Source: Hysterangium stoloniferum
Lineage: Eukaryota > Basidiomycota > Agaricomycetes > Hysterangiales > Hysterangiaceae
Assembly (NCBI GenBank): GCA_015178975.1
Contig: WHVD01000042.1
Coordinates: 578,331-642,330 of the forward strand
Direction: 5' to 3'
DNA length: 64,000 nt
In this document: piece after piece, positions 51,441 to 62,494 of the stretch
How the letters are laid out: every line of letters begins with the position of its first letter
Numbering within the stretch: position 1 is the stretch's first letter
The notes under the pieces: model-generated
Database searches by the model: none
Told to the model about the DNA's origin: nothing
The model's input: only the letters and a program-made list of their open reading frames with translations
Made by a program: the position numbers and the translations under genes

Positions 51441-53925
51441 TATTTTTATTTTTATTTTTGATTTGACCTTTATGGCTTTTTCGCGACTGGATGACCTCCC
51501 TGTCCTTCAGATTGTCCGTGATTGCTTCGAGCAATTTCTTGGGACCTTCATGGGCGGCCGGCCATTTGGTGAGAAATACAGCATCATCTTGCTGGCATCT
51601 GCGCAACGGTGAATGTGGTGAATTGAGAAAATCAAGCAAGGAACGGACTGAGTGAGATACTGTAGATAGATAGAGATAAACTGTGAGACCTGACTCACCT
51701 TTCGATATATTCCATCGCGACGAGCTTTCTTTGGCAGTACTTTACGCTGAACATTGTTCAATTTTCTCCTCTCAACCACTCAGGATCCCAATCCTTGAGT
51801 GGGACATAATGGCCACAGGATGGATTGGCACTTTCCCAATTGTGAATTATCTGTTTCCAGCACAAATGGAGTGGGCCTTTCCGTGTGATTGAGGGGATAC
51901 ACAGCCTGCGGTTTTCTGGCAAGGTGAGCATGGCAGGGTTTTTTGTGTTAGCGTTCGCATTGATCTCATTTGGTGTCATTTGGGATATTCGAGAGTGTGG
52001 GCCAGGATTGTCCCCTGCTGCTGCATGGCTGGTATTTGTGTTGCCTGAAGCAGCAAAGGTGATGGGGGGCAGCAGTTAAAGAAGTGAGGATCTTTTCTTT
52101 GAGTGCTTTTGCCTGTGCCACCATCATCTCACGTAGCTCAGATTTGGAAGGTGGCCGTGATTTGACATGTTCGCTGAGAAAGGACTTATCGGCTTCGTGA
52201 GAGATCAGCTGGAGTGCATCACCGTGTGATTCTTCATAATGGTATAGTTCATCCAAAAGGTACCGAATCAGGGTGTCCCGCTGTGATTATTGTGGGGTTA
52301 GGGGGTTTAGAGGTTGGTTAGATATCCATTCCAAAACATTAAAAAAATAAAGCCTACATACATGTTCTCCTTCAGCCCACCCTCCCCACCATCGAATGAT
52401 TGCCAGACTCCATCGCTTCCCAAAGTGTGCATACATAAAATGATACTGCACTCCACCTTGGCGAAAACAGTGCGTGGTCAGCCGGCCTCGACCTAAATTG
52501 ATCTCGCATGCCTCAACAAACTCGTCAAGCCATTTTTGAATGGTATCGTGGGGAATGGGAGTCTCAATCTGGGCAATTCAATTTGAGCCTATGGCAGAGA
52601 AAATATAGTCATCCGCTTCCAGCGGATGGTGGTAGATGAATTGGTTGGAAAATTGGAGCCATCAAAGAAAGTGGAAATGTATGTCGATATTTGGATTCTC
52701 CGGCTGCTCGTATATATGATATTCGTGCCTTTTTTTTGTAATTCATTTCCAAATTAAAATATATACATCAGAGTGGGTCATTCAAAGAGAGAGTGAACTA
52801 ACCGTGTATAATTTCATCCCTGGTTTGATGGTGAGCTCAGTTCTTCCTATTGAGTAAAGAGACCTTGAAGTAGGTGTATTTGTAATCGTCATTTGTCTTG
52901 AGGTCTAGGGTGATATGTTTATACTGTAGCTTGGCGAGTTCGAAATTTCTGAAATAAATTAAATAGTTCAAATTCGTGGGCACTTCACTTCTATTAATAT
53001 GTAGCTACAAAAATGCACTGGGTCCATAGGGTGATGAATCCACTTGTAGCAAATGCACGCATCATAAAGTGCTTCACTACAAAGGGAAGTTGCTTCCAGT
53101 ATTCTCCCTGGGATAGCTTCCCCAGTTCTTCTAGCATCGAATCTGGACAGAGTTGATTTGACCATTGAATTATTTTGTCCATATCCTGTTTCGTCATTGC
53201 CGTGGAGTGTGAACGGCTTCCCTCATTTCCATCACACCATTTGATGGCGTCAATAATGCATTCAATGTCTCGAGAATTGGCTGGATTGCCACAGCCAGTC
53301 CCTTTCTCATGATCCCATCACCAGGGGCCAGACCATCTTCCGTTAGGGTCCCTAATTATATATATATGTACCATACAACATCAGTAGAAGAAGACACGAG
53401 TAGTTTTATTTTTACATACACAGTTTCCCACACCTGTTTGAATGCTGCATGTATCTGCCATGCTGTTGTCACTTTAGTCTTCTGGGTGAAGCACTTGTAT
53501 GCAATGAATAATCCAAGAATCCAAGGTGAAGCCCGAGTTGGTATATTGTTGAAAGTGCCTTCTAGCTCTCCTGGCGTCCAGTCAAAACTGCCTAGGTGGC
53601 AACCTAGTTCATTAGCCCCTGGAGGAATAGTCGGGGATTGTTCGGTTTCCACCAGCTCCTTCAACCACATTCTTGCCTCACGAAGCCATTGGTTATATTT
53701 AATGTTTGTAGTTTTGGCAAATCTGTGCTCTTTCATTGAGACGTCTTTGACCGTTTTTAACTCAGCAACGGACAGTCTTGCCTGCTTTGGCTTATTTTTT
53801 GTCATAGAACGGCCACATTTCTTCATTGAAGTAGTTGTATGCATGTGCTTCAACTTTGGCGACATCCCTTTGAGAAGGTGAAGGCAAACTTTGCCCTTGT
53901 TACTCAATAAATCAATCTGAGACAA
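51440..53925 (-). pseudogene. Crypton transposon: tyrosine recombinase with GCR1-like C-terminus
   Basis: Spliced minus-strand gene, start probably at about 53866. In order: N-terminal helical core-binding region (IKYNQWLREARMWLKEL, FIAYKCFTQKTKVTTAWQIH), GCGNPANSRDIECI and SRSHSTAMTKQDMDKIIQWS (about 53180-53300), LQYKHITLDLKTNDDYKYTY (about 52900), the catalytic H-x-x-R box in LTTHCFRQGGVQYHFM (about 52460), KRWSLAIIRWWGGWAEGE, the presumed nucleophile Tyr in LIRYLLDELYHYE (about 52250), and a GCR1-like DNA-binding domain (WKQIIHNWESANP, PLKDWDPEW, KYCQRKLVAMEYIE, about 51700-51860). Cryptons integrate by site-specific recombination. In-frame TGA codons (about 53340 and 51773) make this copy dead. 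Confidence 0.75.
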
Positions 53926-55264
53926 TACACGAATACAGTGACTTTTTCAAAGTGAGCATTCACATAGATTGGTTTAAAATACATCCAATGTGGCGATATT
54001 TAACTACATACACAAGAAAAATACTGCAATTTGGTTCTACCCCTTCTTTTCCCCATCGATCCCACCCTGCCCCAGAATCAAGTCCAACTCTTATCTATTG
54101 CCACCTCATTGATGATGCAGAAGGAAAAGGGGTGGGAGCTCCTCTTCAACTTCACCACCCATACCATATCACATTTGTTATAGTGATGGTAGTGGTGGTA
54201 GTGGTGGGTTGGTAAGGCGTTACATTGTCAGACATTGTTTCTCATGCTGCGAATGCTTTGCCACTAAAATGATTATATTATAGGGGTCAGTAATCATCAA
54301 AAGAAACTGTATTTGGAGGAAACGTATCATGTATGTCCTGCATGCATGCTGTTTAACTCAGGCCCTTAAGACCGTTGTTTTGCCACCATGTAAGATGAAA
54401 AACAGGACATCACCAATAAGCAAACATAACCTGTCGACGATCAGCATTTTGACTAGTGAGATAGTAGTTCAAGTAGTTACACGCACCATGTGTTGCACCC
54501 ACATTCCTTGTCGATACCCAAGCGCTTGCAGATGTGCTTCCTAGGCCTGATCCTTTTGCTGCTGATGGTGATGGTTTGGTGGTGGGCGGCGTTGGTTTTG
54601 GCATCGGAAGATGACATCGTCCTGAAGAGGGCAAAAGAGGATGATGATGATGCTGGGATGGAGGAATCCTCAGGAGCAGGGGGCAGGCTGATGGAATGGA
54701 AGAGGCAGTAGTAGGGTTGGTAGATGTGTCCATAATGCTTGGAACCTAATAAAATACCATTAGAATCCAGTCACATTTCCAAAACAGGGTCAAGAAACTC
54801 ACAACTACATTGTGGCAGTCTCGCCCACAGCAAGAGAGAGAGCAAGGCGATTCATGGTAACAACCTGACCTGGTGTCGCCCCCAGTGGGTCATATCTTCC
54901 ATTTCGGATGGACTCCAGTTTTCCGTGATGAAGGCATATCGTGTCCAGTTGTCAGTTAGACCATGAATGCAGAGGTAGCCCACATAGGAATGAGGAGCTA
55001 AAAGTCCACATCCTATGTAAGTAAAACTGAGCATTAGTACTGTAAATAGAATGTTGACATATATACATAGCATGATAAGAAATGACGAGCATTCAGAGGC
55101 AGTCGTTGTGGTTCAACTTCAACTGCTTTTTGTAGAAGCGGAGAATACGCACCACAATGGTGACAGACACCTCATAGCTGCTCCTCCCGCTCTCTTGTGT
55201 GCTGCCAAACGTGGTGCTGGGATATAGGCAGTCCTGGCTGTACAACAGCGTGGCTTGGTGGGGT
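53926..55264. other. Unassigned region with minus-strand ORF fragments
   Basis: ORFs at 54410-54733 and 54852-55073 (minus) have no recognised domain; the second contains HSYVGYLCIHGLTDNWTRYA and ENWSPSEMEDMTHWGRHQ, which look protein-like rather than random. They may be exons of an unknown mobile-element gene. Confidence 0.35.
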
Positions 55265-55640
55265 TGATGGCAGTGTAAACTGGGACTCTTTGTCTTGGTG
55301 GTGTGGCGGGATGGAGATGGATGATACGAGTACCGAGACAGGCGAGAATGCCGGAAGAGGGGGAGAGAGAGAGAGAGAGACATGGGATGTGGTAGGGCAT
55401 TGGTGCATCCACCGCTGCATCCTCGATCACAACGTGATGTCTTTCTTGGAGTGGAGATGGGCGATATGGGGGTACCGTGACTGGTGAGAATGCTGGAAGA
55501 GGGGGAGATGAGAGAGATATGGGGTGGGGCTGGTGGGCTGGCTGGGGGCTGTGGGAGGGCACTGGTGTGTCTGCCGCCGCATCCTCGATCACAACGTGGT
55601 GTCTGTCTTGGAGTGGAGATGGGCGATACGGGGGTACCGT
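55265..55640. repeat. Tandem repeat of about 160 bp, cut by element J
   Basis: CATCCTCGATCACAACGTG recurs at 55418 and 55580 (period 162), preceded by a third, more diverged unit. The minus strand is open across it (55119-55592), giving repeated ERHHVVIEDAA and PLPAFSPVTVPPYRPSP. The last unit is interrupted at 55640 by the LTR of J. Confidence 0.65.
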
Positions 55641-56415
55641 TGTAAGTTCGTTACTAGGAAAAGACCTAATAACCTGCGCGCAACGGTCAAGTCTTTATGA
55701 CGGTCACTGACACAGTCGTTCTTGAAACCAGTCTATAACCAAACACACTCGGAGCGAGAGGCTAGAGATCGGACCTTGGATGACGTAAACGAAGATGATA
55801 TCAAAAGGCTGACGTAAGCCTAATGTCGAGGAGTGTAGAACTTCAACAATAAGAGACACTACAGTATCCCTTACTGGCCGTAGGAGTGAGACTGAGAGTA
55901 AGACTTAAGAGATTGTCCTTAAGAATGAGCTTCGAAATGAGATACAACGAAATTGCTTGTGCAATAGTGGGCAAAAGAGAGGCCCTTATATACATGAGAG
56001 AGCACAGGTCAAATCAAACATCTACAAACAACGACACAATAACGATGCGATATGGTGTGAGTCATCTCTGAGTCATCACAATAGGAGTGTTAGTAAAGCT
56101 GTGAACAATAATAGGGGGAGGCTGCGCTGAACAATAAGAGAATGACAAACAAAAGATGAGATCAGACATGTGATACGGATAAATGGGGAAACACAATAGA
56201 ACAATAGGGGAAGTGAGTCAGACAATAGGGATGATGGAGTAATAGAAGTGATGGCTGATGAAACATCGATGACATGAGTCAGAAACACAAGAATCCCATG
56301 ATAATGCGTCACCCTCAAATGCTATGCTTGATTTCGAAATCTTGACAATATTACCAATCGATGAACCGAGATTGGACGTATTGTGTTCCTAGTTTTGCAG
56401 TATAAGGAGGGGACA
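55641..56415 (-). repeat. 3' LTR of element J
   Basis: 775 bp, TG...CA (plus strand TGTAAG to GGGGACA). A TATA-like TATATACATG region is near 55988. The adjoining host sequence ends TACCGT. Confidence 0.9.
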
Positions 56416-56429
56416 CAATCAATCACCAT

Positions 56430-56969
56430 TTAGAACCAGGTGGTGAGTAGGCTCCACAACCACGCAAGGAACACGAATCGACGACGACCTCGACGAGGCT
56501 CTACTTGACTTCCCTCTGGAACCGGGGTCCTAAATAACTTGGGTCCTCTGTGATCTCCTACTGGAGTGAACGTTGCCATGTAATAGATTCCCGATGACGG
56601 TGGGGAACAGTCCTGGTGGAACACTCGATCGAATCGATAGTGGAGGATTTCGGAGGAGCCATCATAGTGCTCTATACGAATGAAGACAGGATCGTCTGGA
56701 GCATATGGGAGTCGAATACCTTGTCGACAGAGGAAACGATGGTATTTCTTGGAGGAGCATTGGTGGGCTGGTAGGGGCTTGGAAATGATGTCTGAGGATG
56801 AGGAGAAGCGAGACGTTATTGGCTGGAGTTCTATTTGGGAGTGAAGAGTCGGTTTCGAGTAGGAACTGAGGGTTACTTTGGAGGATGATGCAGTGTTGAA
56901 CATGATGGAGTTTTGGTCGTCTGTTTGATGAAACTGATTTGGCTGTGTAGAAGTCGTCTTGAGTGCCAA
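56430..56969 (-). CDS. Third ORF of element J, unknown function (179 aa)
   Basis: Lies between pol and the 3' LTR on the sense strand, starting 118 nt after the pol stop. N-terminus Ser/Thr/Gln-rich; middle CRQGIRLPYAPDDPVFIRIE and YYMATFTPVGDHRGPKL; then a basic patch EPRRGRRR followed by a hydrophobic C-terminus FVFLAWLWSLLTTWF. The tail looks like a membrane anchor or an amphipathic helix. No zinc cluster and no known domain that I can name. The stop is 14 nt before the LTR. The uninterrupted frame in a young element suggests a real product. Confidence 0.55.
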   Translation of the reverse strand: MALKTTSTQPNQFHQTDDQNSIMFNTASSSKVTLSSYSKPTLHSQIELQPITSRFSSSSDIISKPLPAHQCSSKKYHRFLCRQGIRLPYAPDDPVFIRIEHYDGSSEILHYRFDRVFHQDCSPPSSGIYYMATFTPVGDHRGPKLFRTPVPEGSQVEPRRGRRRFVFLAWLWSLLTTWF

Positions 56970-57086
56970 AGTATATATAAGAATTTGTGCTTGTGACGTG
57001 ACTTGAAACTATTGCCATATTAGTCTCTTTCCGATTGAACTCTCTACATCCACCCTTCTTTTGAAATCTGACTGTCCCCAGTCAAC

Positions 57087-60000
57087 CTAAATCTCTTCTG
57101 AATCGCTATCTTCTTCATTCCCATCTTCATCGGAAATTGCATCCACCGGAAGCTTCTCTGGAGGGATAGGCGCATTGTCACGTGAGTAATATGGAAGGAG
57201 CCGAAATGCGGCCACTCCTCTTTTGGAAATAGTGCCGTCAAGTTCCGAAAGAATGTATGATCCGCCCTTGGTCTTGAATTCAACTTTAAATGGTCCTAGA
57301 TATCGGGGCTTTGTCTTCCGGTCTAATTCCTTCTCAATCCGAGTGTTCCGGACTAAGACTAAGTCTCCAGGATTGTAAGATCCGCGCCATAATCGCTTGG
57401 CATATCGTCTTTCAAATTCCTCTTTACTCCGAAGTCGGGATGTGATAAGTCTTTGTCGAGCCTTGTCAACGTCTTCTGGCATCTTTGCTAGTTGTCGAAT
57501 TCGTAAGGCAAGAAGTTCTGCTGTTGTCATGTTCTTCTCGAAGCCAGAAACAAGATATGTCGCTTCAAAGAGGTCAAGAGGGAGGATTGGATCTGTCCCA
57601 TAAAGGAGATAATAAGGGGAGAATCCCGTTGCGCGTCTGACTGTAACTCTGTCGGCAAAGAATGTATGATGAACTAGATCCGGCCATTTTGATATATTAC
57701 CATCACATGCTTTGACTAGTGCTTCTCGAATTGTAAAATGTCCTCTTTCGACTACTCCATTTGCTTGAGAGTTGTAAGGGGAAATACGAATCTGGGAGAT
57801 GCCGTATCTTCGTATGAGTTCTTCTGTTGCGCCTTTAACTTCTGCTCCATTATCTGTAACGATTTCCATTATTCCACCATATCTGCAAATTAATTCTTCA
57901 AATATAAATTGTGAAACTGCCTTAGCCGATGCTTTACGAAGTTTTCGTTCTTCAGCTGCTCCTGAAAGATCGTCACGAGCTGCTACAATGTATCGGTATC
58001 CTTGGGCTCTTGGCATAACCATAATGTCGAGATAAACTTTGGTAAATAGAGTTGTCGGAATAGAAATAGTGATAGGAAGATGAATCTTGAATGTTGATCG
58101 AATTTGACATGGGTGACAGGAACGAACCCATTGCTTGACGTCTTCTACATAATTGGGCCACCAAAACCGTATGGCAATATTACGAGCTGTTGAATATGCA
58201 CCACGATGCCCTAGATGATCATGTGCAAGCTTGAGAATCTTATTTCGATGAGAGTTGTTGAGAATGACTTGTAAAGGTCGAGGAGTATGTCGTTTCCACA
58301 TTTTGCCATCTTGGAGATAATAAAATCGGACTTTATTGAGGAATGATTGTCGCTTTGTAGGAGTCGAAAATGGAGGGAGTTTCAGAGTGTTGAGAAAGTC
58401 ATATATTTGACGTAAGAGCTCATCTGAATGTCTTGAGTTTCCTATGGTGTTGACTAACCACCCTTCTTTTGAAATGTTAGTCGATACTTCACATATTTCT
58501 TGTTCAGTCAAGGAATTAACTCTTGTAACTTCTCGAAGCCAATCGTCATCTTCTTCATCTTCTTGTTCTTCATCTGTATCATCTTCTGCCCTTTCTCGTC
58601 TTGATAGTCCATCAGGGGCTCGATGTCGAGTAGCTGGAACATGAACTAGAGTGAAGTCAAATAGGAGTATGCCTGCGATCCATCGATTGAGAGTTGCATT
58701 GGGCTGTAGGTCTGGATTGTTGAGCATGTCTTTGATGTATGAGGCGTCTACTTCGATGATAAGGTTTTTGACTCCTGTGATATATAGGCGGCAATGTCGT
58801 AAGGCTCGGTACATGCCATAAAGTTCTAACTTTGCTTGTCCATATCTTGATTCTCGGTCATTAATAGGAAGAGATCCGAAGCGAACAGGTCTTCTTTGTC
58901 CTTGACTATCAATTTGATAGATAACAAAGCCAATTGCAATGACAGAAGTGTCAACAGCAAATATAACTTCTCGTCCTGAGTCGTAGTCAATAGGAATGAG
59001 GGCAGGGGAATTAGCAATCGCATGTTTCAACTTATCCATTGCATCTTGTCGTCGAGCATCCCAAATAAATTCTGTATCTTTCCGAGTGAGTTCAGTGAGT
59101 GGTCGAGCAATTTCAGAATATGATTTAATCCATATACGAAGTGTACCACAAAGTCCTAAAAATTCTCGTACTTGTCGAACTGTCTTGAGGGGAGGCCATT
59201 TGAGGATCTTTGAAACTCTTGAATCGTCTGGAAGTCGTCCTGCATATGTGAGCTTTTGTCCTGCAAGGATTATCTCTGGTTTTGAAACTTGTGACTTTCG
59301 AGGGGATATAGTTGCGCCTGCATGCTGAAGTCGATGAAGAACACGATTGACTACCTCTGCATGTTCCCATATGAATCGTCGAATGCCAGGGTTAGTTGGA
59401 TGAGTTTCATAGCTTCCATCTGGTTTCTGATATCGTGTAGGAGGTCCCTTGATGCCTAAATCGTCGATCATAACTCCTACATGTTGAGGCATTTCGTCTT
59501 GGAGGATAAAGGTGATGCAGTTCTGGAATTCAGGTACAGAGTTTGTGTATCCTTGGGGAAGAACTCGATAACGAAGTAAGCCAAGAGGGGTTTGGAATGA
59601 AGTTAAATCTCGGCTCTTTGGATGAATCATTCTAGCATCGTATCCTGAGAGTAAGTCGAAGCTTGAATAGACTGAACATGCTGCAAATGGTTCTAAGAAG
59701 GAATCGATAATGGGAGGAAGTCCTGCATCTCGAATTGTGACTGAATTGAGTGTTCGAAGGTCTATAATATGTCGAAGTTTGCCATCCTTTTTCTTAACGA
59801 AGAACATAGGAGAACGATAAGATCCTTGACTTGGTTCGAATACACCTGATGCAAGCTTTGCTTTGATATTGGTGAGTACTGCAGGAAGAAGTGCTGGAGG
59901 AATAGGGATTGGTTTGTTAACCCATGGAGTATGTTCCACAACTGGAATGATGTAGTCGGAAAAGTAATCAGATCGAAGAGTGCCTCTTTCTGATTCATCG

Positions 60001-60500
60001 AAGGCTAAGGCTTTTTCATTGTTTTTGAATATATCTTTAAAGAGTTTTTCTTCTTCGGGCCATAAGAATCCATCTTGATTAATCTTGAATACTGTAAGTC
60101 GGTCTTCTGTGAGTTTTGAAGTTGGAGAGAAGTCGGGAGGATGAGGATTTAAAGGAGGAAGAGATAAGAGAGGATCTTCAGGAAATCGTCTAATTACACG
60201 AGCATCTTCAGGAAACGTAGCAGGAACTGATTTGACTTTGAGATGTACTGGTTTATAAAGGTAATTTTGATCTGTTTTTGGTCTCGGAGTTGAATCCGAA
60301 TTTTCTTTGTTGTGTTTAAAAGAGAAATCTTCATTAGCTTCGGTTGACGAAGGAGCTGGTTTGGCTGGATAAATAGAAGTCGAGTTGGAATGAGAATGAT
60401 TATAAGGCATAGAGATTTGGGTATCTTCTAGTTTATCGTCATTGCGGACAGTGCTTGAGTCTAAAATTGGTCGTCCTGGGTTTCTTCCTCGGTCAGACAT
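57087..60500 (-). CDS. Element J pol: RT, RNase H, integrase (1137 aa)
   Basis: Intact polyprotein. N-terminal 200 residues are a low-complexity linker. RT: VKKKDGKLRHIIDLRTLNS, LPQGYTNSVPEFQ, active site VGVMIDDLGI (IDD). RNase H: EVIFAVDTSVIAIGFVIYQ, then EVDASYIKDML and HRAPDGLSR. Integrase: zinc domain HDHLGHRGAYS...CHPCQ, catalytic Asp in VYLDIMVMP, Asp in EIVTDNGAEVK and Glu in NGVVERGHFTIREAL; GPF module YLGPFKVEFKTKGG. It ends in an acidic tail (DEDGNEEDSDSEE) and shows no chromodomain. It begins 40 nt before the end of the gag-protease frame, in the -1 frame. The ATG at 60500 is the first in that frame near the overlap. Confidence 0.9.
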   Translation of the reverse strand: MSDRGRNPGRPILDSSTVRNDDKLEDTQISMPYNHSHSNSTSIYPAKPAPSSTEANEDFSFKHNKENSDSTPRPKTDQNYLYKPVHLKVKSVPATFPEDARVIRRFPEDPLLSLPPLNPHPPDFSPTSKLTEDRLTVFKINQDGFLWPEEEKLFKDIFKNNEKALAFDESERGTLRSDYFSDYIIPVVEHTPWVNKPIPIPPALLPAVLTNIKAKLASGVFEPSQGSYRSPMFFVKKKDGKLRHIIDLRTLNSVTIRDAGLPPIIDSFLEPFAACSVYSSFDLLSGYDARMIHPKSRDLTSFQTPLGLLRYRVLPQGYTNSVPEFQNCITFILQDEMPQHVGVMIDDLGIKGPPTRYQKPDGSYETHPTNPGIRRFIWEHAEVVNRVLHRLQHAGATISPRKSQVSKPEIILAGQKLTYAGRLPDDSRVSKILKWPPLKTVRQVREFLGLCGTLRIWIKSYSEIARPLTELTRKDTEFIWDARRQDAMDKLKHAIANSPALIPIDYDSGREVIFAVDTSVIAIGFVIYQIDSQGQRRPVRFGSLPINDRESRYGQAKLELYGMYRALRHCRLYITGVKNLIIEVDASYIKDMLNNPDLQPNATLNRWIAGILLFDFTLVHVPATRHRAPDGLSRRERAEDDTDEEQEDEEDDDWLREVTRVNSLTEQEICEVSTNISKEGWLVNTIGNSRHSDELLRQIYDFLNTLKLPPFSTPTKRQSFLNKVRFYYLQDGKMWKRHTPRPLQVILNNSHRNKILKLAHDHLGHRGAYSTARNIAIRFWWPNYVEDVKQWVRSCHPCQIRSTFKIHLPITISIPTTLFTKVYLDIMVMPRAQGYRYIVAARDDLSGAAEERKLRKASAKAVSQFIFEELICRYGGIMEIVTDNGAEVKGATEELIRRYGISQIRISPYNSQANGVVERGHFTIREALVKACDGNISKWPDLVHHTFFADRVTVRRATGFSPYYLLYGTDPILPLDLFEATYLVSGFEKNMTTAELLALRIRQLAKMPEDVDKARQRLITSRLRSKEEFERRYAKRLWRGSYNPGDLVLVRNTRIEKELDRKTKPRYLGPFKVEFKTKGGSYILSELDGTISKRGVAAFRLLPYYSRDNAPIPPEKLPVDAISDEDGNEEDSDSEEI

Positions 60501-62494
60501 TCTTCGTCCTCTGTTTCTGCATAAGGAAGAACTTTGTTGACGAGAGGAGCCATTAATAAGTCCACTGAGTCCTTGAGTTTCCTGCCCTTCCCAAAAAAAT
60601 GGTTTGGGTACGTCTCTAATAAATCCGAAGCAAGCCTGGAAGTGTTAACACATACTTCCCATACTTTCCTGTCTCTGTGGTCTCGTTTGCAAAGCCATGT
60701 ACCACTGCTACGTTCATCAACTGAAATAAGATTTCGTCGCTGCCATGGCCGTCCTAACAAAACTTCGAAAGGGAATTCTTTACCACTTAACCAAAGATCT
60801 GCTTTTGTATTGAGGCTTCCTGTAATCAGAGAGACGTCTCGACATAATCCATCCAACATATTGTCGTGTCCACCTGCATCACGCATTATTTTCCTAGCTG
60901 TCCTGTCGACTGGAATTTGGCATTTTTCACTTATCTCTCTTGATATTAGATCAATTTGGGAGCCTGTATCGATTAAAGCCATGACGGGAGCACTATTTTC
61001 GAATCGGAGTTGTAGCTGAATAAGGTTGGCATCGCTTGGATGGAACACCGCTGCTGTTGATACTGTATTGACTTTGGTAGTTGCTGTTGGTTCCTGTGTT
61101 GGAGATCGAGTGAGCCGAATGTAATCTTGGACTTTCTTGACGATTCCAGGAGATGATCCAAGAATTTCTGACAGCTTGACTGTGACTGGTGTTGAAAGGA
61201 TTGCCTCTGTAAATGCATCGGGATCAAAGCTTTTGGTGAGTCGTGACTGAAGCTTGGTTTCTCCTTTGAGATTTGGTTTTGGATAGGAGGTCTTCTCAGT
61301 CTTCTTCTTCGAGGATTTTTCAGTAGGGTTCAGTATTGGAGGTGGGAGGTCAACATCATCTTCCATTAGTTCATCTTCGTCACCTTCTTGAGGTACAAAA
61401 ACATCTATACCATGACTTGGCTTCCAATTTGGTCCTACTGGAGGGATCGGTCCACTTCCTGGAAAGATAGGAGGTACTGCAACAGGTTTGTCAGATGATG
61501 GGGTAGTCTTTGATTTGGGTGATCGTCTTTGTGGAATGTTTATACCGTCGATTACTTCCCTCTTCTCTTTCTTCTTTCCCTCTCTTTGTCTGATTACCAG
61601 AAACACCTTTGCCTCATGGTCTTCTTCTTCATCAGTATCAGCATAATGAAAGTTCGATTCGAATAGGAGATTTGTAGTGGCTGGGCGATTCTGATTGACT
61701 TTAGCCTTGAACGAAACTTCACGATTGACTGCTGCAAGGATAGTTTCTCCACCACTGCGAATGATGTTGCTACCATCTGGCCATGTAATTCTTCCATCTA
61801 TGTGAATTATAGTTCCTGCTTTTATCATGTCATCAGCCTGTGTGCATCGCTTTGTACCATGTCCTTGTTCTCTGCAAAAGTAACATTCAAATGGGCCATT
61901 ACTAGGCGACGAGGATGCATGTGTGGCAGTTTGATTGCTTCGAACTCTAGATTCGGGCTGACGGAATTGGGGCTTTGTAAGAAAGCTACTAGTGTTGGGT
62001 GCCTTCTGTGTAATTCGAAAATATAAGGCAGCATAGGCTGGATCATTGAGGTTGAGGCGTCCGAGTTGATCAATGAGGTCAGCAACTTCATCTGTTTCAT
62101 TTGGAGATCTTGAATTCGATGGAGGTGCAGCTGTCAGTTGGCTAGTCTTGACCTTGGTCTTGGTCACTTCGAGTTTCTTCTTAGACTTGGATTTTGATTT
62201 GCTTCGGCTCTTCTTCTTCTTCTTTCGATCATCGTCTGAATCACTCTGGTCCTCATCATCAGAGTCTTCTGAATCGGAATTAGAACCAGAATCGGAATCG
62301 GAATCTTCACTTGTAGAGTCGTCATCGGAGTCATCACTTGAGTCTTCATTATAAAATCTCGAGACATTGAAAATATGCGATGCTGCCAAAATGATGTCAT
62401 CAATAGTGAATGGAACAGAGAGATCCCAATCAGGCTTGGTCTGGATATGCGACGCTCTAATTGTTTGCGAACCGAGCGGGGAAGTCCTTTCCAA
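60461..62494 (-). CDS. Element J gag (C-terminal part) and aspartic protease
   Basis: Open frame of 677 residues. N-terminal part: DWDLSVPFTIDDIILAA, then a long Ser/Asp/Glu acidic run and a Lys/Ser-rich basic run, a zinc knuckle CYFCREQGHGTKRC (about 61880), a Pro/Lys-rich linker and a retropepsin domain with ALIDTGSQIDLIS (about 60965) and FEVLLGRPWQRRNLIS. The true gag start is upstream at 62946; two or three frameshifts separate it from this frame. It overlaps pol by 40 nt. Confidence 0.85.
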   Translation of the reverse strand: MERTSPLGSQTIRASHIQTKPDWDLSVPFTIDDIILAASHIFNVSRFYNEDSSDDSDDDSTSEDSDSDSGSNSDSEDSDDEDQSDSDDDRKKKKKSRSKSKSKSKKKLEVTKTKVKTSQLTAAPPSNSRSPNETDEVADLIDQLGRLNLNDPAYAALYFRITQKAPNTSSFLTKPQFRQPESRVRSNQTATHASSSPSNGPFECYFCREQGHGTKRCTQADDMIKAGTIIHIDGRITWPDGSNIIRSGGETILAAVNREVSFKAKVNQNRPATTNLLFESNFHYADTDEEEDHEAKVFLVIRQREGKKKEKREVIDGINIPQRRSPKSKTTPSSDKPVAVPPIFPGSGPIPPVGPNWKPSHGIDVFVPQEGDEDELMEDDVDLPPPILNPTEKSSKKKTEKTSYPKPNLKGETKLQSRLTKSFDPDAFTEAILSTPVTVKLSEILGSSPGIVKKVQDYIRLTRSPTQEPTATTKVNTVSTAAVFHPSDANLIQLQLRFENSAPVMALIDTGSQIDLISREISEKCQIPVDRTARKIMRDAGGHDNMLDGLCRDVSLITGSLNTKADLWLSGKEFPFEVLLGRPWQRRNLISVDERSSGTWLCKRDHRDRKVWEVCVNTSRLASDLLETYPNHFFGKGRKLKDSVDLLMAPLVNKVLPYAETEDEECLTEEETQDDQF

